DNA of 64,000 nt from Vibrio mangrovi (GCF_024346955.1 NZ_AP024883.1:1488001-1552000); one strand, 5' to 3'; positions 42,824 to 52,597 are shown, counted from the first letter of the stretch. Numbers and translations: made by a program. The notes: generated by a model from the letters alone, not told the origin.

Positions 42824-43189
42824 TCAGTGATGTTCTTTTTTCAGCATGCGATCCAGTAACAGACCCATACCGACCAACACAATGATTGTGCCACCAACAG
42901 CACTGGCAAAAATAGGTAACGCATTCCGGACAAGTGTATCGAAATGAACCATCAGGCCGACACTGATTGGAACAAAGAGAAAAACCATATAGCGGATAAA
43001 CAGTGAAGCGCCCGGTTTTACCCAGGTGACCGGCAGTAGTCCGCTGGAGAGGGCAATAAACAGAATCAGCATTCCCAGAACGCTGCCCGGAATGGAAAGA
43101 TGTAACCAGACCTGAAGAAGGGTTCCGAGCCACAGAGAAGTAAAGATTGCTCCAAAAGAGACAACATATTTGAGCAGTGAGATTATCAT
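42824..43189 (-). CDS. LrgA/CidA-family holin-like protein (YohJ-like)
   Basis: A 121-residue protein with four membrane helices. The motif IPGSVLGMLILFIALSSGLL and SLFIRYMVFLFVPISVGLM are typical of LrgA/YohJ. The ATG at 43189 gives MIISLLKYVVSFG; the frame runs to 43258 without support. Operon with the LrgB-like gene. Confidence 0.9.
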   Translation of the reverse strand: MIISLLKYVVSFGAIFTSLWLGTLLQVWLHLSIPGSVLGMLILFIALSSGLLPVTWVKPGASLFIRYMVFLFVPISVGLMVHFDTLVRNALPIFASAVGGTIIVLVGMGLLLDRMLKKEHH

Positions 43190-43285
43190 GTCGATTTCCG
43201 AAATTAGCGGATATTCATCTTCACTACATGAAAGCCTTATCCATAAAAAGACCAGCATGAAGATAATATCCGGCGAGTAAATCCA

Positions 43286-44710
43286 CTACGATGTCAGGCT
43301 GGCAACGTAATGGTAGATTGATTTCAGTATCTGCATCTTGTGCGCATCCTGCTCATGTTCATGAGCAAGATTTTCCAGACGCAGAATATAATCATCCATG
43401 TGCTGAGAGAAGTAGTCCTGACAGTGGGATTGCCACTGTTTCTGTTCCGGCATTGTGAGTGTCTCCGGATAATTTCTGGCCCGATAACGGAACAATAGCG
43501 GTTTGATACGCGGATCCTGAAAAGAAATGGATAAATCCTGCAATGCATCAGGAGATGTTTGCCGGATGATTTCCATCGCCGCTTTATCGGCAGGATTGAA
43601 GAAGCCGCTGTACAGCTGCGTGTCTACATCGGAATCCGTGGTATAGTCTTTTTCTTCACTAAAAATCTGTACCAGCTTCTCTCTGATTTCCGGGTGTTGT
43701 TTGATCAGTGCTAAATGATGCAGACACTTGTCTCTGTCGATTCCTATCGAGCTGGCGTTCTCTGCTGTCAGCGTTTTGGCCGGAGCAAGGATCGGGCATT
43801 TATTCAGATGCACCAGTTTAACCGGGACAGGGAGTTCATCCTCTTGTAAATCATCATGTTTGGTATAGAGACGTCCCCGAAGCGCATCAGCATCCAGATC
43901 AAAAAGTGGTTGTGGATCTTTTGCCAGGTCAACCATGATCACGGCATTTTTATTCTGAGGGTGCCATGCGAGTGGAACAACCCAACTGGTGTATTGACAG
44001 TGACTTCCCAACATACCGGACACGTGCATCAATGGTGTCATGCTGACAATATCGATCAGGTCGTTCAGCTTACGCTTATGGCGCATACTGCAAAAGTAAT
44101 CAAATAATTTGGGTTGTGCCTTTCTGATAACTTTTGCTAGTTCAATGGTCGCGTAAACATCAGCCATCGCATCATGCGCGTTGGCATGTTCGATACCATT
44201 CGCAACGGAGAGATGTTCCAGTTTGAAGCTGGTAGTTCCATCCTCATTTTGAGGCCACTCAACACCTTCCGGGCGAAGTGCATGACAGGCTCTGGCTACA
44301 TCCAGCAAGTCCCAGCGGGAGTTACCGTTCTGCCAGCTCCATGCATAGGGGTCGATAAAATTACGGTAGCAGGTATAGCGGGTGATCTCATCGTCAAAGC
44401 GAATATTGTTATAGCCCAGACTGGTTGTATTGGGTTTTGCCAGTTCCTGATGAATACGGTGGATAAATTCCGGTTCGGATAAACCTTTGGTATTGGCCTG
44501 CTGTGGTGTAATGCCGGTAATCAGAGCTGCTTCCGGTGCCGGAAGGTAATCTGCCGGAAGCTTGCAAAAGATGACTAATGGTTCTCCGATGACATTGAAA
44601 TCCGAATCGGTCCGGACACCGGCAAACTGGCAAGGGCGATCTTTGGCAGGGTGCGTTCCCCAGGTTTCATAATCAAAAAAGAAGAATGTCGGTTGTTCGC
44701 TATTTTTCAT
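43286..44710 (-). CDS. sbcB: Exodeoxyribonuclease I
   Basis: Processive 3'-5' single-strand DNA exonuclease. 474 residues (E. coli 475). DEDDh catalytic motifs: FFFDYETWG (Exo I), YNNIRFDDE (Exo II) and NAHDAMADVYAT (Exo III). The SH3-like and helical C-terminal domains continue to the end. It lies upstream of the lrgA/B-like pair on the same strand with about 96 bp between. Confidence 0.97.
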   Translation of the reverse strand: MKNSEQPTFFFFDYETWGTHPAKDRPCQFAGVRTDSDFNVIGEPLVIFCKLPADYLPAPEAALITGITPQQANTKGLSEPEFIHRIHQELAKPNTTSLGYNNIRFDDEITRYTCYRNFIDPYAWSWQNGNSRWDLLDVARACHALRPEGVEWPQNEDGTTSFKLEHLSVANGIEHANAHDAMADVYATIELAKVIRKAQPKLFDYFCSMRHKRKLNDLIDIVSMTPLMHVSGMLGSHCQYTSWVVPLAWHPQNKNAVIMVDLAKDPQPLFDLDADALRGRLYTKHDDLQEDELPVPVKLVHLNKCPILAPAKTLTAENASSIGIDRDKCLHHLALIKQHPEIREKLVQIFSEEKDYTTDSDVDTQLYSGFFNPADKAAMEIIRQTSPDALQDLSISFQDPRIKPLLFRYRARNYPETLTMPEQKQWQSHCQDYFSQHMDDYILRLENLAHEHEQDAHKMQILKSIYHYVASLTS

Positions 44711-45204
44711 ATATAATGTGTTGATTAAATTAGTTAAATCAACCAGTTGAATGAATACGATGGGTCATCGGGCGAATAACGGAACCGAATAGTGGAGAAG
44801 CCGTTTTCAAGGCAAGAATGACTCTTTCGTATTGTTTATTTCAATGGCAAGCATACATAGTTCTGTTGCAACAAGTATCCGGTAATCAGCCTTAGAAAAG
44901 CAAGACAATTCATGAATGTTGACCGTCGGGGCATTGTCAGTGCAGAGAATTCTATCACTTTGGGTTTGAAAATAAAGTTTGTGGCGGAATAACACTAATT
45001 CTGCAAATGAACTAATTATTTTGATGGATGTAGTGGAACAACCCCTTTCTATAAATAAGCAGTAAAACATGGATGCCTTTGTTTAAGCGTAGCAGGATGT
45101 TTTTGGTCATTGTGGAATTAGATCTGTCAGGATTATAAAACGAATGTGGCTGGTATCACCTGTCCGGTTAGGCTGAGGGTTTTCAAATGTTCTCATCAGT
45201 GTCA
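44711..45204. other. Non-coding gap sbcB-cupredoxin, nothing recognised
   Basis: About 490 bp with no gene I can support. An 87-codon minus-strand frame (44807-45070) has no recognisable motif, no clear ribosome-binding site and AT-rich composition; it may be a decayed gene or chance. Part of the region must carry the sbcB promoter. Confidence 0.45.
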
Positions 45205-45235
45205 GAAAAGATACGGAGTCAGGAGACTCCGTATC
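45205..45235 (-). terminator. Terminator of the copper efflux operon
   Basis: Perfect 11-bp stem GATACGGAGTC/GACTCCGTATC with a 4-nt loop; on the minus strand it is followed by TTTTC. It lies 12 bp after the cupredoxin stop. Confidence 0.9.
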
Positions 45236-45247
45236 CGCGAGCTGAGG

Positions 45248-45781
45248 TTATAATTTGATCTTCTTAATCATACCGGCCTCGGCGTGACCTGGGATATTAC
45301 AGGCGAATTCAACGTTCCTTTCGCCATGAAAATGCCAGATCAACTGTTTCGCTTTTCCCGGAGCGACAGTCACGGTACTGCCGGAGTCATGTTGATGATG
45401 GCTGTTTGCAGTTTTCATCATTTCACGATGTTCAAGTTGCTCTTGCTCTGAGCCAATCGAGAATTCGTGAACAATTTTGCCGGTGTTGATCACGACGAAT
45501 TGCACAATATCATCCGGTTGAATGTTCACCTCTTTTTTGAAGGTGATTCTCATGTTGTCATCTAATATCACGTGGACCACTTTGTCTGGTTTGGCCCCGG
45601 TTGCCGGCATGCCGACTGCGGACATTCCATCCATGTCCATCATTTCAGAGTGCTCCATGTTGGTGCCGCCACTCATCTGGTTGTTGTTCATTGTATCGTG
45701 ATCTGAACCGGAATGTTCCATGTGGGCAAATGTAGTTGTTGCCGTGAGGGTCAGTACGATTGCGATTAACATTTTTCTCAT
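45248..45781 (-). CDS. Periplasmic cupredoxin with Met/His-rich N-terminus
   Basis: A 177-residue exported protein (signal peptide MRKMLIAIVLTLTATTTFA). After it comes a 40-residue Met/His/Asp-rich stretch with several MxxM and HxxM patterns (MEHSGSDHD, MEHSEMMDMDGM). The cupredoxin fold follows with type-1 copper ligands in VHEFSIG and FACNIPGHAEAGM (His, Cys, His, Met). It probably binds or carries copper in the periplasm. The ATG at 45781 has AAGGAAA upstream. Last gene of the copper operon, 42 bp after cusA. Confidence 0.88.
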   Translation of the reverse strand: MRKMLIAIVLTLTATTTFAHMEHSGSDHDTMNNNQMSGGTNMEHSEMMDMDGMSAVGMPATGAKPDKVVHVILDDNMRITFKKEVNIQPDDIVQFVVINTGKIVHEFSIGSEQEQLEHREMMKTANSHHQHDSGSTVTVAPGKAKQLIWHFHGERNVEFACNIPGHAEAGMIKKIKL

Positions 45782-45823
45782 TAGAGTTTCCTTAGTTGTT
45801 ACGGAACATTTTCCACAGAACAT

Positions 45824-48800
45824 CTATTTAGCCTGAGTGACTTCCCGCTGTTTCCATAACTTAAAAATAGCGGGTAAAACAAATAGTGTAAGTATGAGGG
45901 CCGAAGCCATACCACCGATCATCGGTGCGGCAATACGTTGCATGACTTCTGACCCGGTGCCTTCCCCGTACATGATCGGGATTAAACCGATGATTACTGT
46001 CATAACAGTCATCATGACCGGACGGACACGTAACCCTGCGCCTTCATGTATTGCCTTGTTGAGATCATCTCTGCTTAAAGGGAGTTTGTCTTGCTGGGCA
46101 TCGAGTTTTCTGGCGTGCCAGGCCTGATTAAGATAAACCAGCATGATGACACCAATTTCAACGGCGACACCAGCCAGAGCAATAAAGCCGACTCCGACAG
46201 CAATCGAAAGGTTATAGCCGAGGGAATACATCAGCCACAGCCCCCCGACCATCGCGAGTGGCAATGTTGCCATGATAATAAGTACTTCACCCAAGCGACG
46301 GAAGCTGAAGTAAAGCAGCATCATGATGATGACAAGTGTGATGGGGACAACCATACTCAACCGGTCTTTGGCCCGTTCCATATATTCATATTGTCCGGAC
46401 CAGGTTAACGCATATCCCGGTGGTAGCTTGAGTTTTTGGGCCACTACTTGTCGCGCTTCTGAGACATAGGAGCCAAGATCCCGTTTTTCAATATCAACAT
46501 ATACCCAGCCATTGGGACGGGCGTTTTCGGTTTTAATCATCGGCGGACCGTCTTCATAGCGAATGTTTGCAACATCAGCTAACGCAATACGTGCTCCATT
46601 CGGTGTGACCAGCGGGAGGTTTTGCAGCCTGACGACAGAGTCACGGTAATTTTGTGGGTATCGGACATTAATCGGATAGCGTTCCAAACCTTCGATTGTT
46701 TCACCGACGTTCATTCCACCGACAGCTGTAGCAACGACCTGCTGAATGTCTTTAATACTTAGTCCATACCGGGCAGCCTGACGGCGTTGAATATCTACTG
46801 TGATATAACGGCCACCGGCAACACGCTCTGCGTAGACGGAAGCCGTACCGGTAATATCGTTGAGAATTGGCTCCAGTTGTGCACCTATTTCTTCAATCAC
46901 ATTCAGTTCCGGACCAACGATTTTGATACCAATCGGAGTTTTGATACCGGTTGCCAGCATATCGATACGGGTTTTAATCGGCATCACCCAGGCGTTGGTC
47001 AATCCGGGAAACTGGATAAGGTCATCCAGCGTTTTACGCAAAGACTGTGGAGTAACTCCTTCACGCCACTGGTGACGAGGCTTGAACTGTATCACGGTCT
47101 CAATCATGGTAAGCGGGGCCGGATCCGTTGCGGTTTCTGCCCGGCCGATTTTGCCCCACACAGTTTTCACTTCTGGTATGGTTTTGATCAGTTTGTTGGT
47201 CTGTTGCAGTAACTCCCGCGCTTTACCAATTGAAATTCCCGGATAGGTTGTCGGCATATACATCAGATCACCTTCATCCAGTGGCGGAATGAATTCGCTG
47301 CCCAATTTACTGGCCGGATAATATGCTGAAAACATCAGCCCTGAAGCAATAACGATCATCAGTTTCGGGTAATTCAGACTGAGGTTGAGCAGAGGACGAT
47401 ACAGACCAACTAATATGCGGTTGACCGGGTTTTTATGTTCAGGCAGTACCTTCCCCCGGATAAAGTAACCCATCAAAACAGGAACCAGAGTGATCGCCAG
47501 TCCGGCAGATGCAGCCATCGCATAAGTTTTTGTGAAGGCGAGTGGTGAGAACATCTTGCCGGACTGACCTTCCAGTGCGAAGACAGGAACAAAGCTTAAG
47601 GTAATGATCAGTAATGAAAAGAAAAGCGGTGGCCCGACTTCCTGAGTTGCTTCAGTGATAATCCGCCAGCGGTTCTTATCGGTTAGTGGAGTGCGCTCAA
47701 TATGTTTGTGAACGTTTTCAATCATCACAATTGCACCATCAACCATGGCTCCTATCGCAATTGCGATCCCGCCTAATGACATTATATTGGCGTTGATCCC
47801 TTGCCAGTGCATGATGATGAAAGCGACCAGAATGCCGACGGGCAGACTGAATGCGATGACCAGAGATGAGCGGATGTGAAACAGAAACAGTGCACATACG
47901 ATCGCAACGACAATGAATTCTTCTGCCAGCTTTTTCCAGAGATTCTCAACAGCGGAGTGAATCAGGTCTGAACGGTCATAGACCGGTACAATTTCCACGC
48001 CATCCGGCAGGCTGCGCTGTAAGCTTGCCAGTTTATCTTTCACATCACTAATCACACGGCTGGCATTTTCACCGAAGCGCATTACGATTACACCTCCGAC
48101 AGCCTCTCCCTCACCATTCAATTCGGAAATACCCCGGCGCATCTGAGGGCCGAGTGTAATATCCGCAATGTCTCCCAGTAACAGTGGTGTGCCTTTTTCT
48201 GTAACTTTCAGAGGGAGTGACTGAATATCCTGAATTCCGGTCAGATAGCCGGTTGTCCGTACCATATGTTCAGCTTCTGCGACTTCAATCACCGATGCTC
48301 CGCTCTCCTGATTTCCGTTCTGAATCGCCATATTCACCTGTTGCAGTGTCAGGTCATAAGCCCGTAATTTGGCAGGATCAATCTGTACCTGATACTGCTT
48401 GACCATTCCGCCAACGGTAGCCACTTCAGAAACGCCGGGAACCGTTTGCAGTTCATATTTCAGAAACCAGTCCTGCAGGCTGCGTAGTTCTGCTAAATGG
48501 CGTTGACCGGTTTTATCCTGTAATACATAGCTGAACACCCAGCCCACACCGGTTGCATCTGGACCTAAAGTTGGTTTAGCGTTGTCCGGTAGTCTCGGGG
48601 CTACCTGGCTGAGATACTCCAGAACACGGGAACGTGCCCAGTACATATCCGTCTTATCATCGAAAATGATGTAGACATATGAGTCGCCGAAGAAGGAGTA
48701 ACCCCGTACAGTTTTGGCTCCGGGAACTGCCAGCATTGCCGTGGTTAAAGGATAGGTGACCTGATCTTCAACGACCTGAGGTGCCTGACCCGGATAACTG

Positions 48801-48952
48801 GTTTTGATAATAACCTGTACATCTGACAGATCCGGAATGGCATCGACCGGAGTGTTCTTTACGCTGTAAAGTCCGGCTAAAATCAATGCGAATGTTGCGA
48901 TAAGCACAAGAAACCGGTTATTGACCGACCAGCGAATAATTGTATTAATCAT
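45824..48952 (-). CDS. cusA: CusA-type copper/silver RND efflux pump
   Basis: Heavy-metal RND transporter, 1042 residues (E. coli CusA 1047), inner-membrane proton-driven pump. The three methionines that bind copper in CusA are all present in matching contexts: YMPTTYPG, APLTMIETV and IDMLATGIKTP. This separates it from zinc/cobalt CzcA proteins. Its start overlaps the stop of cusB as ATGA. Confidence 0.96.
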   Translation of the reverse strand: MINTIIRWSVNNRFLVLIATFALILAGLYSVKNTPVDAIPDLSDVQVIIKTSYPGQAPQVVEDQVTYPLTTAMLAVPGAKTVRGYSFFGDSYVYIIFDDKTDMYWARSRVLEYLSQVAPRLPDNAKPTLGPDATGVGWVFSYVLQDKTGQRHLAELRSLQDWFLKYELQTVPGVSEVATVGGMVKQYQVQIDPAKLRAYDLTLQQVNMAIQNGNQESGASVIEVAEAEHMVRTTGYLTGIQDIQSLPLKVTEKGTPLLLGDIADITLGPQMRRGISELNGEGEAVGGVIVMRFGENASRVISDVKDKLASLQRSLPDGVEIVPVYDRSDLIHSAVENLWKKLAEEFIVVAIVCALFLFHIRSSLVIAFSLPVGILVAFIIMHWQGINANIMSLGGIAIAIGAMVDGAIVMIENVHKHIERTPLTDKNRWRIITEATQEVGPPLFFSLLIITLSFVPVFALEGQSGKMFSPLAFTKTYAMAASAGLAITLVPVLMGYFIRGKVLPEHKNPVNRILVGLYRPLLNLSLNYPKLMIVIASGLMFSAYYPASKLGSEFIPPLDEGDLMYMPTTYPGISIGKARELLQQTNKLIKTIPEVKTVWGKIGRAETATDPAPLTMIETVIQFKPRHQWREGVTPQSLRKTLDDLIQFPGLTNAWVMPIKTRIDMLATGIKTPIGIKIVGPELNVIEEIGAQLEPILNDITGTASVYAERVAGGRYITVDIQRRQAARYGLSIKDIQQVVATAVGGMNVGETIEGLERYPINVRYPQNYRDSVVRLQNLPLVTPNGARIALADVANIRYEDGPPMIKTENARPNGWVYVDIEKRDLGSYVSEARQVVAQKLKLPPGYALTWSGQYEYMERAKDRLSMVVPITLVIIMMLLYFSFRRLGEVLIIMATLPLAMVGGLWLMYSLGYNLSIAVGVGFIALAGVAVEIGVIMLVYLNQAWHARKLDAQQDKLPLSRDDLNKAIHEGAGLRVRPVMMTVMTVIIGLIPIMYGEGTGSEVMQRIAAPMIGGMASALILTLFVLPAIFKLWKQREVTQAK

Positions 48953-50676
48953 TGTGCCCCCTCAACCGGTTGGAGTTGCTGCAGAATATATTCAGAATTT
49001 TGTCTGCGAACTAGAAATCGGACCCGGTCACCTTCAGCAAAGCCGGATAAGTCCACTTTGTCCCCTACGGAAAAATTCATTTCACCAGAATCCCAGTTCC
49101 ATTCTGCGACCGGTTGGTGCTTCAGCGTGATCATGCCGTAATCTTTCATCAGAGAACTAATATCTCCGTTTAGCCATACCTCTGCTGAGATAACGGTATC
49201 TCCGATCTTGAAGTCGATGATTTCATATCCACCACTTGCGGTTTTCTTTAACTCAAAATCAATGGCTTGACCCGGTTGCAGATTGTCTGCCTCAATGTTG
49301 TCAGCGAGTGTGAAATTCATGACCATTCCCGGCCAGTCCCACTCTGGTACCGGCTGGTGATTAATCGTCAGCATCCGGTGTTCTTTCATGACATCGGTAA
49401 TTTCACCGGAAGCCCAGGCGGTTTGTGCCTGAGATGTGACACCGTTAATCCGAGACAAATCCGCAGACTGACTGGACTCTGAATCCAGCAGGAACTGAGC
49501 AGAGGTAACGACGCGGTCGTTCTTTTTCAGTCCTTGTAACACTTCGATGTTATCTCCGTCTTCGCGGCCAGTAGCAATTTGGGCCGATCGATATTTGCCG
49601 TCACCTTCTGCCAGAACGATCCGAGTCATACCACCGGAGTGAATCACCGCAGATTTAGGAATAGTCAGGACCGGTTTTTCTGTGACCGGCTGCAACGCGA
49701 TGTTTGCGAACATATTGGGTTTAAGATCACCGTCGGGGTTTGGAAACTTGAGGCGTACCCGTAACGTCCGGGTTTTGGGATCCAGAATCGGGTAAACATA
49801 ATCAACTTCACCTTGCCACTCCCGTCCCGGAATCGCATCTAAAGTCATTGTTGCCAGACTTTTCGCTTTGACCCAATGGGCCTGACGTTCAAACACTTCA
49901 GCATCAACCCAGACCTCGTTGAGTGGGCCGGCACTAATCACTGCCTGGGCTGGTGACAAATAACCGCCTTCCCGGATGTTCAGGCTGGCAACGACGCCAT
50001 TTGCCGGAGCTTTGACTGCGATGGATCGGGAAACCTGATTATTTTTGAGGATGGATTGAATTTGCTGACGATCAACACCCAGAGTAACCAATCGTTCGGT
50101 TGCACCTGCAAGCAGATTACGGCGTCCGGTTCGGTTTGCGTTCAGTAACTCTTCCTGAGCTTTTACCAGTTCCGGAGAATAAAGAGTGAACAGAATATCG
50201 TCTTTGCTGACCTGTTCACCGACAGTATTGACGTAAAGCTTTTCTATCCATCCTGCAACCCGGACATTGATTTGCCATAAACGGCTTTCGTCAAAGGCGA
50301 TATAACCGACGGTTTCGATGCGGGGAGAAAGTTGTACCAGTTCGGCAGAGGCTGTTTTGACACCTAAATTGTTTTCAACCGATGGGTCGATTGTCACTGT
50401 GCCCGGCTGTTTATCAGTGTCGGAACTTTCTGCATAAACAGGAATGAGATCCATCCCCATTGGGGACTTGCCGGGCTTATCCCGTTTATAATTTGGATCC
50501 ATTGGGGCGACCCAGTAGAGTGGTTTGTTCTCTCCGGAGGGGACGGTTTCTTTTGTCATGGTTTTTTGTGAAATTGCATGTTGTGAGATTTTCGGAACGG
50601 AGAAAATATATTGGGAGCCAAAGCCCAGTGATGCGCCGATAATCAGTGCCAGCGTGGCAACTTGTGTTGTTTTCAT
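48949..50676 (-). CDS. cusB: CusB-type adaptor with two C-terminal CusF-like domains
   Basis: Periplasmic membrane-fusion protein of the copper/silver RND pump, 575 residues (E. coli CusB 407). N-terminal signal anchor, a heavy-metal-binding segment (YWVAPMDPNYKRDKPGKSPM), then lipoyl, coiled-coil and beta-barrel adaptor domains. Unusually, the C-terminus carries two CusF-like metallochaperone domains (about residues 425-500 and 502-570). The first keeps the CusF ligands (His in INHQP, Trp and two Met in WPGMVM); in the second (KHQP, WDSGEM) one methionine is replaced by Gly. Thus chaperone and adaptor are fused in one chain. Confidence 0.94.
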   Translation of the reverse strand: MKTTQVATLALIIGASLGFGSQYIFSVPKISQHAISQKTMTKETVPSGENKPLYWVAPMDPNYKRDKPGKSPMGMDLIPVYAESSDTDKQPGTVTIDPSVENNLGVKTASAELVQLSPRIETVGYIAFDESRLWQINVRVAGWIEKLYVNTVGEQVSKDDILFTLYSPELVKAQEELLNANRTGRRNLLAGATERLVTLGVDRQQIQSILKNNQVSRSIAVKAPANGVVASLNIREGGYLSPAQAVISAGPLNEVWVDAEVFERQAHWVKAKSLATMTLDAIPGREWQGEVDYVYPILDPKTRTLRVRLKFPNPDGDLKPNMFANIALQPVTEKPVLTIPKSAVIHSGGMTRIVLAEGDGKYRSAQIATGREDGDNIEVLQGLKKNDRVVTSAQFLLDSESSQSADLSRINGVTSQAQTAWASGEITDVMKEHRMLTINHQPVPEWDWPGMVMNFTLADNIEADNLQPGQAIDFELKKTASGGYEIIDFKIGDTVISAEVWLNGDISSLMKDYGMITLKHQPVAEWNWDSGEMNFSVGDKVDLSGFAEGDRVRFLVRRQNSEYILQQLQPVEGAQ

Positions 50677-50692
50677 TCGTATTCCTGCCTTG

Positions 50693-52075
50693 TTATTGTT
50701 TTACCGGAGTAATTGCTGATAGTGGCTTTGCTGCCGGAAACTCGTAACTGCCAAGTAGTTGCGCCAGACGGCTATTGACAATATTGAGGTCGGTTAACAG
50801 ACGCTGATGTTCCAGTTGTAATGACAACTCATCATTACTGGCCGTGATAACATCATTAAATTGCGCGGTATTGTTCTGATAACCGCGTTCAACCGCGTGG
50901 ATCCGGGCTTTCGCCTGAGGCAGTAAGGTGGATTGATAATGTTGAATGCGTTGATTCAGATTTTTATGATCAGCCAGTAATGCATTGACCTTTGCGTTCA
51001 TCTGAGTTAACAGCACATCTTTTTGTGACTGGGCTGCTCCAACCTGATACTGGGCTGCTGACAGCTTCCGGTCCTGTCGGTTTCCGGTAAAAAGAGGAAT
51101 ATCCATGGTCAGATAGGCACTGACTAAATCAGAGGCTGGTTCGCCTCTCATATTGTTAGATTGTCGATAGGCATACATCACTTCGATACCGAACTGGGGT
51201 GTGTAGGCTTGTCTGGCAATATCGACCTGAGTCTGACGGGCAGTAATGGTAGCGTCTGTCATTCTGACCATCGGATGCTGGTTCAGATACGGGTAATAGG
51301 AGTATAAATCGGTATTATTATCGAGTTGTTGTTGTAGTTTTGACCAGTCTAGATGGTTGCTTGCCTGTAAATTACGGCCGGTAGCCAGCCAGTCAGAGCC
51401 TAACCATTCGGAAAGCTGGGCGATCAGGCGTTGCTGACGTTGTTTGTTGGTCTGAAGTTTTTCATCCAGTCTTGAAACCTGAAGCTGGGCGTTAAGGAGA
51501 TCCTGAGTTTCACTTTTTCCTATTGAATAATTGGTTTGAATAAACTGCTCCATCTCTTGCATCAGTTGCCGGTTTTCAAGTAAAACCTTTTCTGCAATTT
51601 GCTGATATCCGAGTTCCAGCCAAAGCAAAACCATACTGTTGATCACATCCAGCTCCCGGGCAGCCGCTTGCAGCTCCGTACCATTGGCCTGCTGGTTGGC
51701 TTTTCTGTGACGCAAATCGAGCGTATCACCCCGCCCAAATTGTTGCATGATGCCGATAGAGAGGTTGGTCATGGGATCTTCATCGAACTCGAAGCTGTCA
51801 ACGGGTAATCCGGTTACGCCGACTTTGAGTTTCGGATCCATCCATGTTGCATCGGCGATCCCGGTTTCGCGGATGGCCTGAGCCTCGGCAAGAAATTGTT
51901 TTCTGTTTCCATCGTGATTTAATGCGATCTCAATCAATTGAGGTAAAGACGTTACGGTAGATGACTGAACTGTATTTTGCGATATCGTATCGGCATACAC
52001 AGTCGAATTCATCCAGGCCGCTGCGCTGACGGACAGCGCAAGAATGCATGGTTTGATATTCACTTTTATATCCAT
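50693..52075 (-). CDS. TolC-family outer-membrane channel of the copper pump (CusC-like)
   Basis: A 460-residue outer-membrane efflux protein with an N-terminal signal peptide (cleaved near VYA-D) and long helical repeats. No lipobox, unlike E. coli CusC. It lies 16 bp upstream of cusB and completes a tripartite CBA pump. Residues MDPKLKVGVTGLPVDSFEF resemble metal-efflux outer-membrane proteins. Confidence 0.9.
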   Translation of the reverse strand: MDIKVNIKPCILALSVSAAAWMNSTVYADTISQNTVQSSTVTSLPQLIEIALNHDGNRKQFLAEAQAIRETGIADATWMDPKLKVGVTGLPVDSFEFDEDPMTNLSIGIMQQFGRGDTLDLRHRKANQQANGTELQAAARELDVINSMVLLWLELGYQQIAEKVLLENRQLMQEMEQFIQTNYSIGKSETQDLLNAQLQVSRLDEKLQTNKQRQQRLIAQLSEWLGSDWLATGRNLQASNHLDWSKLQQQLDNNTDLYSYYPYLNQHPMVRMTDATITARQTQVDIARQAYTPQFGIEVMYAYRQSNNMRGEPASDLVSAYLTMDIPLFTGNRQDRKLSAAQYQVGAAQSQKDVLLTQMNAKVNALLADHKNLNQRIQHYQSTLLPQAKARIHAVERGYQNNTAQFNDVITASNDELSLQLEHQRLLTDLNIVNSRLAQLLGSYEFPAAKPLSAITPVKQ

Positions 52076-52160
52076 TGTTGAGCGCTAACGCGCACGTAGA
52101 CACCCCCGCATGACATAGTGCGGAGAAACGACAACTGTTTGGTCTATTGAAGCAATGGAA

Positions 52161-52538
52161 TTAAGCGATCGGAGGCCTGAAAAGGGATTGACTACGATAA
52201 ACGGCATCGCCGGACAGCATCATCTTGAAAAGAGCCAGTCGACCGTTCAGGGAAGTGAGTTCATCGATTTGAGGAATAACGGCAAGGACATTGATACATC
52301 CCGAATCGCAACAGTAGTGCTCCGATTTCGTATCTACATCACAATGGCTGTTATCCGCCATTTGATCCGGTCTGGGCGTTGATTGATGCTGATGGGTGTG
52401 AGGTATGCTTGCCTTGGATCGTGCACTGTCTGAAATCTGAGAACTTGTCAGGATAATACTTGAAGCGAAGACGGACACAAGCAGAGCCATCAGTGCAATC
52501 AGCGTAATCCAGGTTGTACGGCCAACAGATAAGTGCAT
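52161..52538 (-). CDS. Small membrane-anchored His/Cys-rich protein, first gene of the copper operon
   Basis: A 125-residue protein of no family I recognise. One hydrophobic N-terminal segment (ITLIALMALLVSVFASSII), then a periplasmic-looking tail with metal-binding clusters HTHQHQ and HCDVDTKSEHYCCDSGC. The start at 52538 is about 22 nt after the predicted start of transcription from the MerR-type promoter. It is 85 bp upstream of the TolC-family gene and probably co-transcribed. A role as copper binder or sensor is inferred from composition and context. Confidence 0.68.
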   Translation of the reverse strand: MHLSVGRTTWITLIALMALLVSVFASSIILTSSQISDSARSKASIPHTHQHQSTPRPDQMADNSHCDVDTKSEHYCCDSGCINVLAVIPQIDELTSLNGRLALFKMMLSGDAVYRSQSLFRPPIA

Positions 52539-52566
52539 AAACAACAATAAATGAAAAATTTTGCAT

Positions 52567-52597
52567 ATATTAAAGGTTTACGCAGGGTAAAGGTCAA
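52567..52597 (-). promoter_or_regulatory. MerR-family (CueR-type) promoter of the copper operon
   Basis: On the minus strand: -35 TTGACC (52592-52597), a 19-bp spacer, -10 TAATAT (52567-52572). The spacer holds the dyad TTTAC-N5-GTAAA. The overlong 19-bp spacer with a central dyad is the hallmark of MerR/CueR-activated promoters; E. coli copA also begins TTGACCTT. No merR-type gene is in the window. Confidence 0.85.

Noticed and set aside
44807..45070. 87-codon minus-strand frame in the sbcB-cupredoxin gap
   Set aside because: No motif, no ribosome-binding site and no recognisable relative; kept only as part of the empty-gap note.
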